NCBI GenBank assembly: GCA_010015745.1
Contig: ML978202.1
Span: forward strand, 62,001-126,000
From: Setomelanomma holmii
Taxonomy: Eukaryota > Ascomycota > Dothideomycetes > Pleosporales > Phaeosphaeriaceae
Direction of reading: 5' to 3'
DNA: 64,000 nucleotides
Numbering within the stretch: the first letter of the stretch is position 1; each line of letters begins with the position of its first letter. The position numbers and the translations under genes are program-made. The notes under the pieces were generated by a model that ran no database searches, was not told where the DNA came from, and saw nothing but the letters and a program-made list of their open reading frames with translations. Below are positions 46,128-57,092 of this stretch, one piece after another.

Positions 46128-46553
46128 TTACTAGTACCCATAAAATTTCCCGTTTGAAACAATTTGTTCTCTTTGAGTTCGGTGATAGGCAAAGAGGAGG
46201 AAGTGGTGTGCCTAGGCGTAGCCTTCCGGGCCTGTCATTCCGCGCACGTGCTCTCACACCGCGATCAGTCTAGTCAGCTTCACCCTTATACATATATGAC
46301 TCTCCTTCTCTCTCCCTCCCACTATAGGCTCTGCTGTCTCGTCTCACTCTCTACAAATCGAGAAACATAGCCTTGATGACGAAGGGAAGAACGCTCCTCT
46401 CATCCGAACTCCACAACACCTTCCATACCTCGGCTTTGGCACCAAAGAGTCCATTGCGATGTAGCCAGGACAAATACATACGTACTAATACATGATTCTT
46501 CAATTTATTAGCTCCTTCTTCTCTTTTCAGAAACTAGTACAACATTTTTGCAT
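46128..46553. other. Intergenic region, no gene seen
   Basis: 426 bp between pseudogene B and the convergent cysteine-rich protein gene. It contains a pyrimidine-rich stretch (tctccttctctctccctccc) but no gene. Confidence 0.5.
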
Positions 46554-47705
46554 TTATCTTCCCGCTCTCGATGTAGGCGTACATATTCCCGAACATCTGC
46601 CCAGCAAACACGGCTCATTCGTAATCACGCACACATACCCATCTGCACATCCCAAAATCTGAATACTAGGGTTGCAACTTGTCGGTTTCGGACTTGGCGT
46701 CGTGCTCGGCACACATTTCCCAAAGCATCCTCCTGGCAGACAAGAAGTCATTGTGCGCGAGCATGTTGCGCCGGGATTGCATTGCTTTATACTCGCTGGT
46801 AGAGCCAGCTGGCAGCGGTCGGGTGGCGTGGAAGTTGTGCTTGGAACGCAGACGCCGAAGCACCCACCAGGTGGACAGGACCTCATGGTTTGCGAACATC
46901 CTGAGCCGGGCGCGCATTGGGTGATGCTGGGTGGGAGTGCGAGCTGGCATCGTGTTGGGGTCGCGGTCGGAGTGACCGGGACGCACGAGCCGAAGCATCC
47001 TCCAAGTGGGCATGCGCCTAGGGTTGTTGGTACTGATGCGTGACATGTTGAGTTGGGCGCACATAGAGAGATGCTTGGTGGTAGACCGAGTCGGCAGCGA
47101 TTGGAGGGCCGTTGGGTAGGCATGCATACGCCTTTGCACAACCCAGTCTTAGTGCAGGCTTGGACAGGCGTGCAGGCTGAGCTTGAATGACATTGGCTTG
47201 GTAGGGCGACGTTGCAAGTCACTGATGTTGCTGGTGGAGTAGGAGTAGCAATGCATTGTCCCAACCACGCCTTTCCCTCTGTCGAAATCGTAGTCGGTGT
47301 ACACCTCGAGCTTGGAAGACAAGACTCATCTTTCCCCACCGTACATGGCGTGACCTTTGGCGGAGTAGGACTCGGCGACGCAGGCGGCAGCGTAGGAGTA
47401 GCAATACACTGCCCCAACCACGGCTGTCCCGAAGTCGAAATCATGGTCGGCGTACATGTTGAACTCGGCAGACAGGGTTTATCACTACCAACTGTGCAAG
47501 GCGTGGCATTCGGCGGTGTAGATGTTGTGATACATTGGCCTAGCCACGGTTTACCGGCTGTCGAGCTCATTGTTGATGTGCATATTGCACTGGGCTTACA
47601 TGGCTCGTCGCAGCCAACGGTGCAGTATGTTATTGCTGGTGGGTGAGGGGTGTGATTGTTCGCGAGGGCCAGGAATGGTAAGGCGAGGAGCAATAACAGG
47701 GACAT
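46554..47705 (-). CDS. Secreted protein of eight cysteine-rich modules
   Basis: 383 residues, single exon. Residues 1-15 (MSLLLLLALPFLALA) form a clear signal peptide, so the protein is expected outside the cell or on the wall. The mature part consists of eight consecutive modules of about 40-50 residues. Three have the pattern CTVG.D.PC.PSS.CTPT.ISTxGxPWLGQC, one is intermediate, and four follow RCQLALPPSI.QC.PG..CS.TM.SC.PGGCFG.CVP with six cysteines each. Pro/Thr-rich linkers separate them and could be O-glycosylated. There is no GPI-type hydrophobic tail. Secreted, cysteine-rich and located in an accessory island, it is a candidate effector or wall protein, but no known effector family is recognised. 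The gene is convergent with pseudogene B. Confidence 0.85.
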   Translation of the reverse strand: MSLLLLLALPFLALANNHTPHPPAITYCTVGCDEPCKPSAICTSTMSSTAGKPWLGQCITTSTPPNATPCTVGSDKPCLPSSTCTPTMISTSGQPWLGQCIATPTLPPASPSPTPPKVTPCTVGKDESCLPSSRCTPTTISTEGKAWLGQCIATPTPPATSVTCNVALPSQCHSSSACTPVQACTKTGLCKGVCMPTQRPSNRCRLGLPPSISLCAPNSTCHASVPTTLGACPLGGCFGSCVPVTPTATPTRCQLALPPSITQCAPGSGCSQTMRSCPPGGCFGVCVPSTTSTPPDRCQLALPASIKQCNPGATCSRTMTSCLPGGCFGKCVPSTTPSPKPTSCNPSIQILGCADGYVCVITNEPCLLGRCSGICTPTSRAGR

Positions 47706-48688
47706 GTCGAAAGTATGAGTGATAGATCTTGGTGTTAGAAATTGTTGATGAGTTTTGTCTGAGCAGAATTGAGCGTGCGTTGATGAGAAGTTATGTCAAA
47801 AGGGAACATCGTGAGGTCTGACCATGGTCGGTGGAGCGATAAGGCTGGAGTTGTTGTTTATACACGAGGTCTCTCGTATATACGATTGTCCAGTCTGCGA
47901 GTGGTGTCCTTCGTGGATCATGGCTAGTCACGCATCGCTATTCCAGGACTTTCCTGCCATAAGCGTATTAACACTCATCGTAAACATCTCCCTTCATCCA
48001 GATCTTGGACGCCAAATAACGGCGAGACTCGTAGGAATGCCTCGCGGACGTTGGAATGTATGCGCCACGTGGCATGATCATCCAATGGGGAGCCTGAGGC
48101 CTCACACAGGCCGTGGGAACATTTCCACTTGAGGCGATCGTACGTTGCACACTACCCCAGCTCCCTATCAATATGCATCGTATTCTGCAAGCGGTGATCC
48201 GATGTAGGTTAGTCTCACGTGAAGTGTAGTTGCCAAGCTGGAGCTGAATGTGCGGGGTGGCACGACCTCACGTATGGACAATGTCACGGGAGACGTTGAG
48301 ACTATTTCTGTAACCACGTTAGATGTGGCGATGCTATAGGATGGTGGTACTGTTACCTGAATATCTTCGGTGCTGTGTGCCGAGTGAATAGCAATTGCGC
48401 AAGGATACATGATTATCGTTCTGTCGTACAAGGTCCGACATTGAGCTGTGCGAACAGTCTAGCATAGATTGAACGAATAAAAGGATACCTCATCATGATG
48501 AGGTGAAGATTCCAAATTGAGATAGAATCACAGCGTCAACGTATCGACTTGCAATTAGCGCCATGCCTGGATGCTCCTTCAAGGTATCAATCTATCGTCG
48601 AATATTGACAAGAAGCACACCGAATATGCTCAACACGCACCATCCTATGAACTACCATCGACCAATTCGATGCAACGAGTCAAGGGCT
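47706..48688. other. Intergenic region, no gene seen
   Basis: About 980 bp holding the promoter of the cysteine-rich protein gene and the 3' end of the BAG gene. No further gene was supported. Confidence 0.5.
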
Positions 48689-50008
48689 CTAGCCTGCCTT
48701 GCCAGCCTCATCCAGCTTGGTCAGCATGCCCTGCACCTCCTTCACAATTGCCTTCCTCTTCATCCGTGCATCTTGATCACCCTCAGTCTCTACACCGTCC
48801 AGCTTGAAGATGATCTGCGTCAGAATTGTCTCGCTCAGCTTCTTGTATTCGAACTCTCGCTTCGCCTTCTCTCCAGGCGGATTGTTGATATACTGCACGG
48901 CGAGCGGGACGAACTCGGTGTGAAATCTGCTGGCGAGAGCGTCGAGCTTCGCCATCGAGGTTTGTGGTTCGGCGCGAGGAGGATTCAATGGCGGAGCGGA
49001 GGTAGGACGAGGTTGCGCATTGATGTGGGAGGGTATGGGGAGATATTCGGAGCCGGCACCCGCGCCAACGTAGCCCGGTGTGGAGGTCCCAGATGCATTG
49101 GCTGATGCACCCTTCTTCTTGCTCTTCCTGCCGCCGCGCTTGCGAGGCTTCTTCTTGCCGCCGGGGGTGTTGGCACCAGAGTCAACGTCATCATCGTCGT
49201 CTTCTTCGTCCTCGCCATCGCTCCATGCCCGTTGAGCATCTTCCGCACCTGGTGCGAATCCGCCAACGGGCGCCTCTCCAATCGTGACCAGGATCTCACT
49301 GCCCGTGCCATCGCCTCGGAGGCCCTCCTCTCGCGCGCTTCGCTCATCGTGCTTCATATTGCGCCCCTTGAAGAACATTCGTATTCTTCGAGGATCATCA
49401 ATGCCCAGCTTCTTCGCCGCTGCTTGTCGAACAGTCCCAACCTTTAGGTCTCCGTCGCGTATGCTGTGTGCCGGAAAGTGTGTAGGGTAGTGTGTCCGCT
49501 TCTCCTTGAAGACCAGTACGTCAGTCTCACGTTGTGGGTTCTTGTCGTCCCAATCCACAATCTCTGGAGTCTGCGCCGCGCCGTTTCTTCGCAAGTCCTC
49601 ATTGGTGATATACGAGAAGTCTGAGTCATTGACGACGCCTGAGTTGGGCGAACTTCCTGGCCGCCCAAAGGGAGAGAAACGACCAGTCCAGCTTCCGCCT
49701 CCGCCTGAGCGTGAGAACCAAGACATGGTGATGAAAACCGCTGCTAATGCGACAGCGAGGGTGGTGAGGTAGGTCGGGTCGTCAAAGCGGGGATTTGTTA
49801 CGAATTCGACGAGATCGCTGACACGGGGTTGCTGTACGAATCTGGTGAATCTAGAAAGCGCGTCCGGGGGAAGGCCTTCGTTATCGGTAATCGCAGGGTT
49901 TGAGGTTGTGGACAGGAGTGGGTGGTTCTTCAGAAAGTTCAAGGACTTCTTCAGGTCATCGACAAATGTAGTGAGCGACGCCACGGTGATGGCTTGTGAC
50001 AGGTTGCC
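48689..50008 (-). CDS. BAG-domain Hsp70 co-chaperone (Bag1/Bag101-like), 5' end unresolved
   Basis: Nucleotide-exchange co-chaperone for Hsp70, probably anchored in the ER/nuclear membrane. About 440 residues are visible. A hydrophobic segment (YLTTLAVALAAVFITMSWF) lies near residues 82-100, followed by a ubiquitin-like domain (GDLKVGTVRQAAAKKLGIDDPRRIRMFFKGRNMKHDERSAREEGL), an acidic then Lys-rich linker, and a C-terminal BAG domain (MAKLDALASRFHTEFVPLAVQYINNPP...KLSETILTQIIFKLDGVE). No in-frame ATG precedes residue 95 or so. The conserved-looking N-terminus instead starts at a TTTGCAG acceptor (first base 50008), so a short upstream exon with the start codon must exist; I could not identify it. 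Confidence 0.85.
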   Translation of the reverse strand, partial: GNLSQAITVASLTTFVDDLKKSLNFLKNHPLLSTTSNPAITDNEGLPPDALSRFTRFVQQPRVSDLVEFVTNPRFDDPTYLTTLAVALAAVFITMSWFSRSGGGGSWTGRFSPFGRPGSSPNSGVVNDSDFSYITNEDLRRNGAAQTPEIVDWDDKNPQRETDVLVFKEKRTHYPTHFPAHSIRDGDLKVGTVRQAAAKKLGIDDPRRIRMFFKGRNMKHDERSAREEGLRGDGTGSEILVTIGEAPVGGFAPGAEDAQRAWSDGEDEEDDDDDVDSGANTPGGKKKPRKRGGRKSKKKGASANASGTSTPGYVGAGAGSEYLPIPSHINAQPRPTSAPPLNPPRAEPQTSMAKLDALASRFHTEFVPLAVQYINNPPGEKAKREFEYKKLSETILTQIIFKLDGVETEGDQDARMKRKAIVKEVQGMLTKLDEAGKAG

Positions 50009-50014
50009 CTGCAA

Positions 50015-50757
50015 AGGAAGGGCAGGGCTAGGATGACGTAGTAAGCAGCTGGGAAGGTACTAGGAGGTGCAGGTGAAATCTGTAGTGGGGTTCTCTAAGC
50101 CTGCGAGTTGCTTGTGAGTCGGCGAAATGTTGAAGCGGCCTGACGTCGACTTCTGCAGAACACCCGGACGATCGCACACGAGCGTCGAAAAGAAGGGTCC
50201 ACACTTAGTCATGTCTCCATCAGATTTGTGCGACCACACCACTCCATCGCTAATATTGTAATTGTGCTCGTCCGATGCTTATAACACGTTCGGACGACCT
50301 TATACTTTCGTACGACAGTATATCACGGCTCTGCAATTGTGAGCCCACCGCCATGTCAGTGCGCATCAGTTATTGCCTTGCAGGGGTATCCTGACGGCGC
50401 AGACGTGTCGAAGCACACGATGCAGATCAGTAAGGTGAGCATTCCATCCATTCATTATGTTACAGATACACATCGTAAGTATGATCGTGAAGGTTGTCCC
50501 ATATCGAGTGACTCGAATGGAGACATGAAATCAGGACACAAAAAGATTTTGACCACCACTGTACGCCAAATCTTCTCAAGACTGCGCCAGATGTCGTGAC
50601 ATAGGAAAGAAGACAGAAAGGAAATCGGAGGACACCGTAGATCATGGCCGCTAAGGACAACCAAAACGCCACAAGATGCAATGAGCAGCATGAAGGTCGT
50701 AAAGATTGTTCTCAAGAGGAACAAATAACACCGCCTAGGACGTGCAGTTCACCTTAC
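50015..50757. other. Intergenic region containing the BAG gene 5' end
   Basis: 743 bp that should hold the missing first exon and promoter of the BAG gene, and the 3' side of the next gene. A minus-strand frame at 50724-50455 starts with a hydrophobic stretch (TIFTTFMLLIASCGVLVVL) but has no other support. Confidence 0.45.
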
Positions 50758-53218
50758 TCAGGCTTTACCACGCTTAGGTGTTGCGAGAAAAGCAAGGCGT
50801 GATTTGCTAATAGCGCTACCACGTCCTGGTGTGCGGCGAGGGAGCTTGCTTGATGCAGCAGCGGTTTTCGAAGGGCTGGCAGGCGTAGGCCTCATCTTCT
50901 TTGCGGATCGATACTCGTCCTCGGCAGGCTCGCTGTTTTCCTTGTTGGAGGTCTCTTGGACAGTGTCAAGCTTTCGCTTCTTGCCCTCGGCCAAGGATGA
51001 GGCATCGCTCTTGCGCACCATTCTAATGGTACCTACTGATGAAGGACCTGAAGTTGTTTGTCAGATCTCGTTCCAAAGATATTTAGAGGAGGTGTTTCTT
51101 ACCAAAGTTGACCGCCTTGCCAGACTCGAACGAGAAGGATCGAGGATGATTCGCTGCCTCTCCGCCAAATGTCAGACGTCGTGATGGTGAAGCAGTAGGA
51201 GACTCGGGGTCTTGCGCAAGCTCTGGGTACTGAACGCCGCCCAAGCTGGGATAGATGACAGCACCGGTGGGCAATTCGCTGCCAGCTCTGAACTTCATCG
51301 GTGAAGGAGACTTGCCAAGCTCGTTCTCTGCAGCACGCTGTAGAGTACTGCTAGAAAAAATCACCTGCTTCTTGACGGGTGCTGTAGCTGGAGGAGCGGG
51401 TAAAGCCTTCTCGATATTGACTGTTGGTGGGGGTGACATGTGCGTACCTGCAGCAACCTTGGCTGGGTCGTCTGAGAATTTTCGGCTCGGAGTGCGAAGG
51501 ATTGAGCGTACACGCTGTAGATTATGGCTTGCCTTCGGACCAATGTCAGTACACGGGAAATAGTTGAACATGCCAGCCGTGTCAGAGTTTGACAACATAC
51601 CTGTCGCATGCTCTCCCTAGCGCCATCCCTCATGGCTTGTGCAATATTGGTAGGCGAAAATAGATTGCTCTTCGAGGGGGACTTGTTCAAGGATGGGATC
51701 ATCGACGTCGTCTTCAAAGTCTTAGCACTCTGCGATCGGGCCATGGAGGCCTTGGTGGGCGTCATCAGTCGAGCAGCAAGACGAGGCAGAGCGGTTTGGG
51801 ACGTAATTTTGCGAGCCGGAATTGTCGTTGTAGGCGCGGCTGATCCATCTCGAGACATTGGACGGGTAGTCGCAGCATCATCGGCTTCAGTCCGCTTGAC
51901 CCGCTTGGCAGCCGGGTTACCTACAGCATCGTTAGCATGTTCACGTAGTACGTTTACCCACACCAACGTCCAAATCCGACCATTGTATGAGAGAGACTGC
52001 GCACATACCATCAGCAGGGCCGTCACGGGACATGGGACCACCGTCACGACTGGGAGGCACAAGGCGAACTGTGGATTGAGAGCGCGGTAAGCTCGATCCA
52101 GTCAGGTCCATCTTGGACTGGGTGCGCTTCAAGGGTGTAGGCGGGATCTTGCTACTGCTGGACTCCGCAATTTCCACCTGCGACTGGATCCGCTTCAAGG
52201 CGCTCGCTGGCGCCTGAGTAGGCTCTGCAAGATCCATCTTCGACTGTGTGCGCTTGAGTTTGCTAGCCTCAGGCTTCTCAAGGTCAGCCTTCGACGGCGA
52301 CTTCTTCAATGGCTGGCCTACAACGGGCTTGAATCGAGTTGGGTCTGCGCGAAAAGCTGAGGCATGGTTCGCGATCGAGTCCATTTTCTTAAACTGCTGC
52401 ATATGGACATCGCTGAAGCGTGCCATCTTGCCTTTTGGTTCAGCCTTCTTGCGTTCTGGTGCGACGTCTGCCTTGGATGAGAACTCTGTAGCGCCGAAAA
52501 GTGTCCGGCTTCCACTTGGGGTGTCTCCGCCTTTGACCTCCTTCACCAGATTGCGGGTGCTCGGGCTGAGAGTTTGATCACTCCGCTTGGGAGTGCCCGG
52601 ACCACCGAACCCAGCAAATGGAGATTTGAACCGGAAGCGAAAGTCAGGCGACGATTCAAGGCGCGCAAGGTCGGTCGCAGAGGCAGGCACAGGAGTCTTT
52701 GAGGGAGTCGCCTGGTTCGCAGTAATTGACTTGGGCGGTGCAGTGTGTGCACCCAAGGCCTGAAAGCCCAACCAGCGCGCCTCGTCCAGGACCTTCGCTG
52801 TACTCGCGTGGTGGTGGGCTGGATGCATCTCTTCGCCCGCTGGCTTAATTGGAGTGCGATTGTTCGGTGTGCGACTAGCCATGGCTGCTAAGAGTGGTTT
52901 AGACGACTTGGTTTTCATCGTAGGCGTTGCTGTCGCTGTCGCATGTGGGAGCTTGGACAATGGCTGGCGCTCTGTAGCGACTGGCTTTTGCGGTGTTTTA
53001 ACGGTTGGGTCAGGTAGGTCGGGCAGCTCAGAAAGCGTTGGAAGCTCTGCATGAGGCGAGGCGGTCACCCAGCTGTCGTCAGCCGAAGTTGTGGACGATT
53101 CAGCGGAGGGTGTGGGCTGCTGCAATGTCAAATTAGCAAATGTAAACAAATCAAAGATGAGACGAAAGCGATGGGAACATGCGCATACCTTCTGCAGACG
53201 TGCTGAACGGCGCGCCAT
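50758..53218 (-). CDS. Basic Ser/Pro-rich repeat protein, function unknown
   Basis: Five exons: 53218-53189, 53119-52009, 51920-51601, 51532-51103 and 51047-50758, 726 residues, frame kept throughout. It is rich in Ser, Pro and Lys with many TP/SP sites, and opens with MARRSARLQK. No catalytic domain is seen. A conserved-looking segment (FSDVHMQQFKKMDSIANHASAF) is followed by a tandem set of about 20-residue repeats with cores LKRTQSKMDLAEP, LKRIQSQVEIAES and LKRTQSKMDLTGS, then SLPRSQSTVRL. The H..QFKKM.SI element resembles elements in spindle/microtubule-associated proteins (such as the NuSAP type), a weak inference only. Basic KRKL and KKMRP clusters near the C-terminus suggest nuclear entry. 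Cell-cycle phosphorylation is plausible from the TP/SP sites. Confidence 0.78.
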
Positions 53219-53756
53219 GTTGGCTGTGGATGTCGAACAGCTGTAGACCGACAGTTCGAAGCAGTTGGGCGGAGATTGAGGTGGTCTGTGGGTGGAGAGG
53301 TTGTGTATGCTGCGGGCTAGATCGTCATGAGATGCTAAGACAAAACAAAGTGCACGGGCCTTGTATCCCAAACAAGAAGCGACGTCATTGGCTCTTGCCA
53401 ATTGAAGACAGCTGCATGAATAGACAGATGCAGCGTGTTGATGCCGTGACAACGAACACTGCATGTTATATTTCATGCATGCGAGACGGGAGTGTAGCTC
53501 ACTATTGAGGTCGTGCGACTCGGCGGCTAGGGTCTATTCGATGCAATTGTAGCAATACCAGCAGCGCAAGAAAAGATGATCGTTCTGTACATGCATTGGA
53601 GCAGTAGCAAAGCCTAACTATATTTCCGAATCGTTGATTGATCATGTAGAGAGGCGGTATGGTAGCCTCCGTGAACTCAAATACTCGAGTCATCCACTCC
53701 AATACCATAACTCACGAGACCTCTCTAAGCACGAATCCTACCCATCTCTCTTCCAG
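53219..53756. other. Intergenic region, no gene seen
   Basis: 538 bp between the start of the 726-residue gene and the 3' end of the DUF3602 gene, both on the minus strand. Nothing else recognised. Confidence 0.5.
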
Positions 53757-54349
53757 CTACCAACCCCTCGTCCTCCCCAACAATCCTTCCCCAACGATTG
53801 CCTTCCCTGGCCTCGCCAATCCCTCCTCAACCCCCCTCTCGACGTCTTCCCTCACCCTCTCCTTAACCTTGATCTCATCCAACTCCCTGCCCTCCTGTTC
53901 CCTCCTAACTTCCTCCTCACTCTTCCACACAAAGTTGCCCGCGCCGCCACGTCCACTCCTCGCGACCGGTAATTCCTGTCCCTCAGGATGCCACGGCGTG
54001 CTGATTTGTGGTTTGGAGGACGTGGGGATGGCGGTGGAATCAGGCGGTTGTGTGAATGTGCCATCTTTTTCGAGCTCGGAGGGTTTGTACCAATTCCCTG
54101 AACCGCCACGGCCCATGTGTGCGTACTCGGAGGGTTGCTGCGAGGTCGGTTGAGTAGGCGCAATGGTGGTGGAGGGTCGGTTGGCTTCGACGTCCTGGAG
54201 CTTGGTGTTAGATACGCTGGGAATGTAGGCGCGAGCCCATGACAATGGCACTATGCAGCCAGCTAGCTCAGTACACTTACCTCTGCGACCTGCTTGCTCT
54301 CCTCCTTTGCCTGCAGGATGTTGCCTGCGCCGCCGCGACCGTAAGGCAT
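53757..54349 (-). CDS. DUF3602 / Par32-like protein
   Basis: Small protein of 168 residues in two exons, 54349-54281 and 54194-53757; the 86-nt intron has a TATCTAACACC branch site and a CTCCAG acceptor. The family signature GRGGAGN appears three times: MPYGRGGAGNIL at the start, MGRGGSGNWY in the middle and SGRGGAGNF near residue 110. Yeast Par32, a member of the family, is phosphorylated after TOR inhibition and regulates ammonium transporters. Whether this protein shares that role is inference. The rest is charged and probably disordered. Confidence 0.88.
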
Positions 54350-55109
54350 TGTTGCGAGTCGATTGGACGTATACCTTCTCGCGATGGGACGAGCTATATC
54401 AGTACAGTGTGCACTTGATTGAGAATACGCTGCTGCAAATATGCCTGTGTACATGTGTGATGTCAAGTGCAAGGCAAAACTACGAGATCAAAGAGGTTGC
54501 GGTTCAAGGTGGGGCGAACTGCGCACATCATGGTCGCACCCGACGCTCTGGACTGATAGCAACGTGGGGAAAGGCTTGTCTGGACAGTCGACTCACGGGC
54601 AACATGTGGGGGATCGCGAGCGAAGCGAATTTGTCACATGGCTTGGCGTTGATAAGGCATTCCGCTACAGATGCCTAGGTGTCGCGAAGGTCGAGGCTTG
54701 GCTGATGATATCGGCAGAACTAATCGTGAGAAATCAGGCACCGCAACGACCGTCCAGCAAGTCCAGGTCTAATTTACGCAAAATTGCATTGAATGCAGCG
54801 TGCGTGTATGCGGTAATATGGTGGGCATCGAGGTAGAATATACACATGCGACAGCGAGCCTGAGACAATTCTCGTGAAGGATGGGGAATCATTGCATTTG
54901 CACGCCACTAAAGTAACAAGCACATGTAAAAGAACCATCCGACCGTCAAAGCATGCGAGCCGGTTTGAACAAATACCTCCGAGACCCACATGACCATGTC
55001 TGCCAACAGAACATCCTTATCCCAGGTATCAATCCTCTTCCCGAGCCACGCCAGAACGCCGACCAAAACAAGCTATGAGCACTTCAAATCATTGCCTTGG
55101 TACAACAAA
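54350..55109. other. Intergenic region, no gene seen
   Basis: 760 bp between the DUF3602 start and the pacC stop codon, both genes on the minus strand. No supported feature. Confidence 0.5.
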
Positions 55110-57092
55110 CTATTCGCGGCCTTCTTGGACAGCACGAAGAACGGGATAAAGGTTATGCGCGTCGTCATCGCTCATACGTCGCTCCTGCTTAACATCGTTG
55201 TCTTCGTCATCGGAGAAGTCGTTTGCATCAAGTCTCTCCTTAAGATAGGCCCTTAGTCGCTCGATGACACGGATGTTCTCAACCCATGATTGCTGGGATG
55301 AGTCACCAGTCTCAGTGGCCGCATCCGAGACCACGCTAGGCGATCGCAGGGCGGGATCGACCTTTGGTGAATGAATGGCCAGCTGGTTGACATTGTGATG
55401 CAGGCTATCTTGCTCAGAATCGCGATGTTCTTTGGGAGATGAGCCATCGCTTCCAATGTCCATTGGATCACTGTTACGTCGGTCGGGCGCAGCCTTCTGC
55501 AACAGGTTGCCGGAGAATCGACGACGACCATCAGCATCGAAAGCAGGTGCAAGCCCGGAAGACGGAGCCGCAGCAGACATGTCAGACATAGCGCTGACAG
55601 ATGGAAGCGTAGGATACATGCTGCTCATGGAAGTCCTTGAGGTCGGTGAGACGTTGCTCGCAGCATGCGCTGCGCCAGGTGAGTGCTGAGAGCCGTAAGA
55701 CATGACACTTGACGCTGGGGTCAAAGCAGGCGTTTCAGCGCTGGTTGAACCGATGGCGGTGGCGTGGGAAGACTGAGAATGGCTAGATGAGAGGCCAGGT
55801 GGCGAATGACTCGATCGATAGCTGGCGCCCGTGTGGACGTAGTGAGCGCCTGGCTGATGAACGCCGGCGGCTGCAGCATGGTTCGGGTTCTCATAGACTG
55901 TGCTCTGAAGCTGCTCCAAGAACTGATCAATGTTCAAGAGATCGCTCTTAGTCCTGAGGTTGGGAAGTGGTAGGGAGTACGGATGGTGCATAGGCGGGTG
56001 TGTCGCCGATGCGACCATTGAGCCACCTTGTCCATACTCGGACATACCGCCACTTTGGTAACCGCCGCCGCCGCCGAGGACTGGAAGCTGCACACCTTGG
56101 AGACCCATCAGTCGTTGACCGACATCGTAGTAGGTTGTCGGGTCAATAGCACGACGCTTGGCGTCGCCGAAAAATTCGTTCAAAGCATCATAAGCTGCAC
56201 GCTTTCGGATTTCGTAGTCATTGTTCAACTGCTGGGACTGGTTGACAGCATAGTAGACGGGACCATAGGCAGAGTTCTGTGGTGGGCCACCATAAAAGCC
56301 AGCAGGAGCACCTCCAGGGTGTTGCTGACCATAGCCGCCATTTGGACCGAGAGCGCCGTCAGGATACTGATATCCACTCGCTGTAGCGGCAAGCGCCTGC
56401 AAGTCAGCGACCACTGTAGTACGCCAGTTAGAAATTGAAGGAAATAAGGAATGACGGCGAGTGCGGGCGAAATGAAAAGTAAAACTTACGTTTTCCGTTT
56501 TGGCCCGGGTAGCCACCAGCGCCGTGGGGCCCTCCACGGTTCGGTTCGGGAGATCGCAGGAGCACAGAATCATCGGCGTGAGTCTTTACATGCTTCTTCA
56601 GATCCTGTGGACGCTTAAAGGCTTTACCGCAGAAGTCGCACTTGTGCGGCTTCAACGGCACGTGAACACGGATATGGGAAGTGATATGATCCCGCTTGAC
56701 TGTGGTGGTACGACAATTGCCCCACTGGCAGGTCAAATTCAGATTGTTGGTGCTTTTGCGACCAACGTGACGTTCACAGACGTGGTCCTACAACATGTTA
56801 GCTCCCTGATCCTGGACATGCGAACGATGAGCCTGATAATCGCAGGAACTCAGACTTGTCACTGATAGTCGAGTCTGTAAGGCTTCTTGTGATCAAGACT
56901 TACATATAGTTGCTCTGCAGAAGGCATACGCTCGCCACAGCTTTGCCACTGACAGACGAGTTGATCGCCGCCGGATGAATTCGAAACGGCAGCTGGGGTT
57001 GTCGCAGTCTGTTGCGGTGTACCCTGGGGTTGTTGTTGCGGGGTGTTGGCAGCAGCGACAGCCGCTTGGGCGGCGGCCTGTTCAGCGCTCAT
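55110..57092 (-). CDS. pacC: PacC, pH-responsive C2H2 transcription factor
   Basis: Activates alkaline-expressed and represses acid-expressed genes after proteolytic processing through the Pal pathway. Three exons: 57092-56904, 56787-56490 and 56413-55110, 596 residues. Three C2H2 fingers lie in the first 135 residues: [47 protein letters not shown] and [21 protein letters not shown]. The first finger is complete only after splicing. It also carries [17 protein letters not shown] and the C-terminal [17 protein letters not shown] region typical of PacC. Two YPXL motifs, YPTL near residue 429 and YPVL near residue 585, match the PalA-binding sites that flank the signalling protease site in A. 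nidulans PacC. The protein ends in a short acidic/basic tail. Confidence 0.95.

Noticed and set aside
47212..47646. Plus-strand frame opposite the cysteine-rich protein gene
   Set aside because: Antisense of the repeat modules; its repeated Val/Gly pattern mirrors the minus-strand repeats.
50455..50724. Minus-strand frame with a hydrophobic N-terminus near the BAG gene
   Set aside because: No conserved motif, another overlapping frame is equally hydrophobic, and it lies in the probable BAG promoter.
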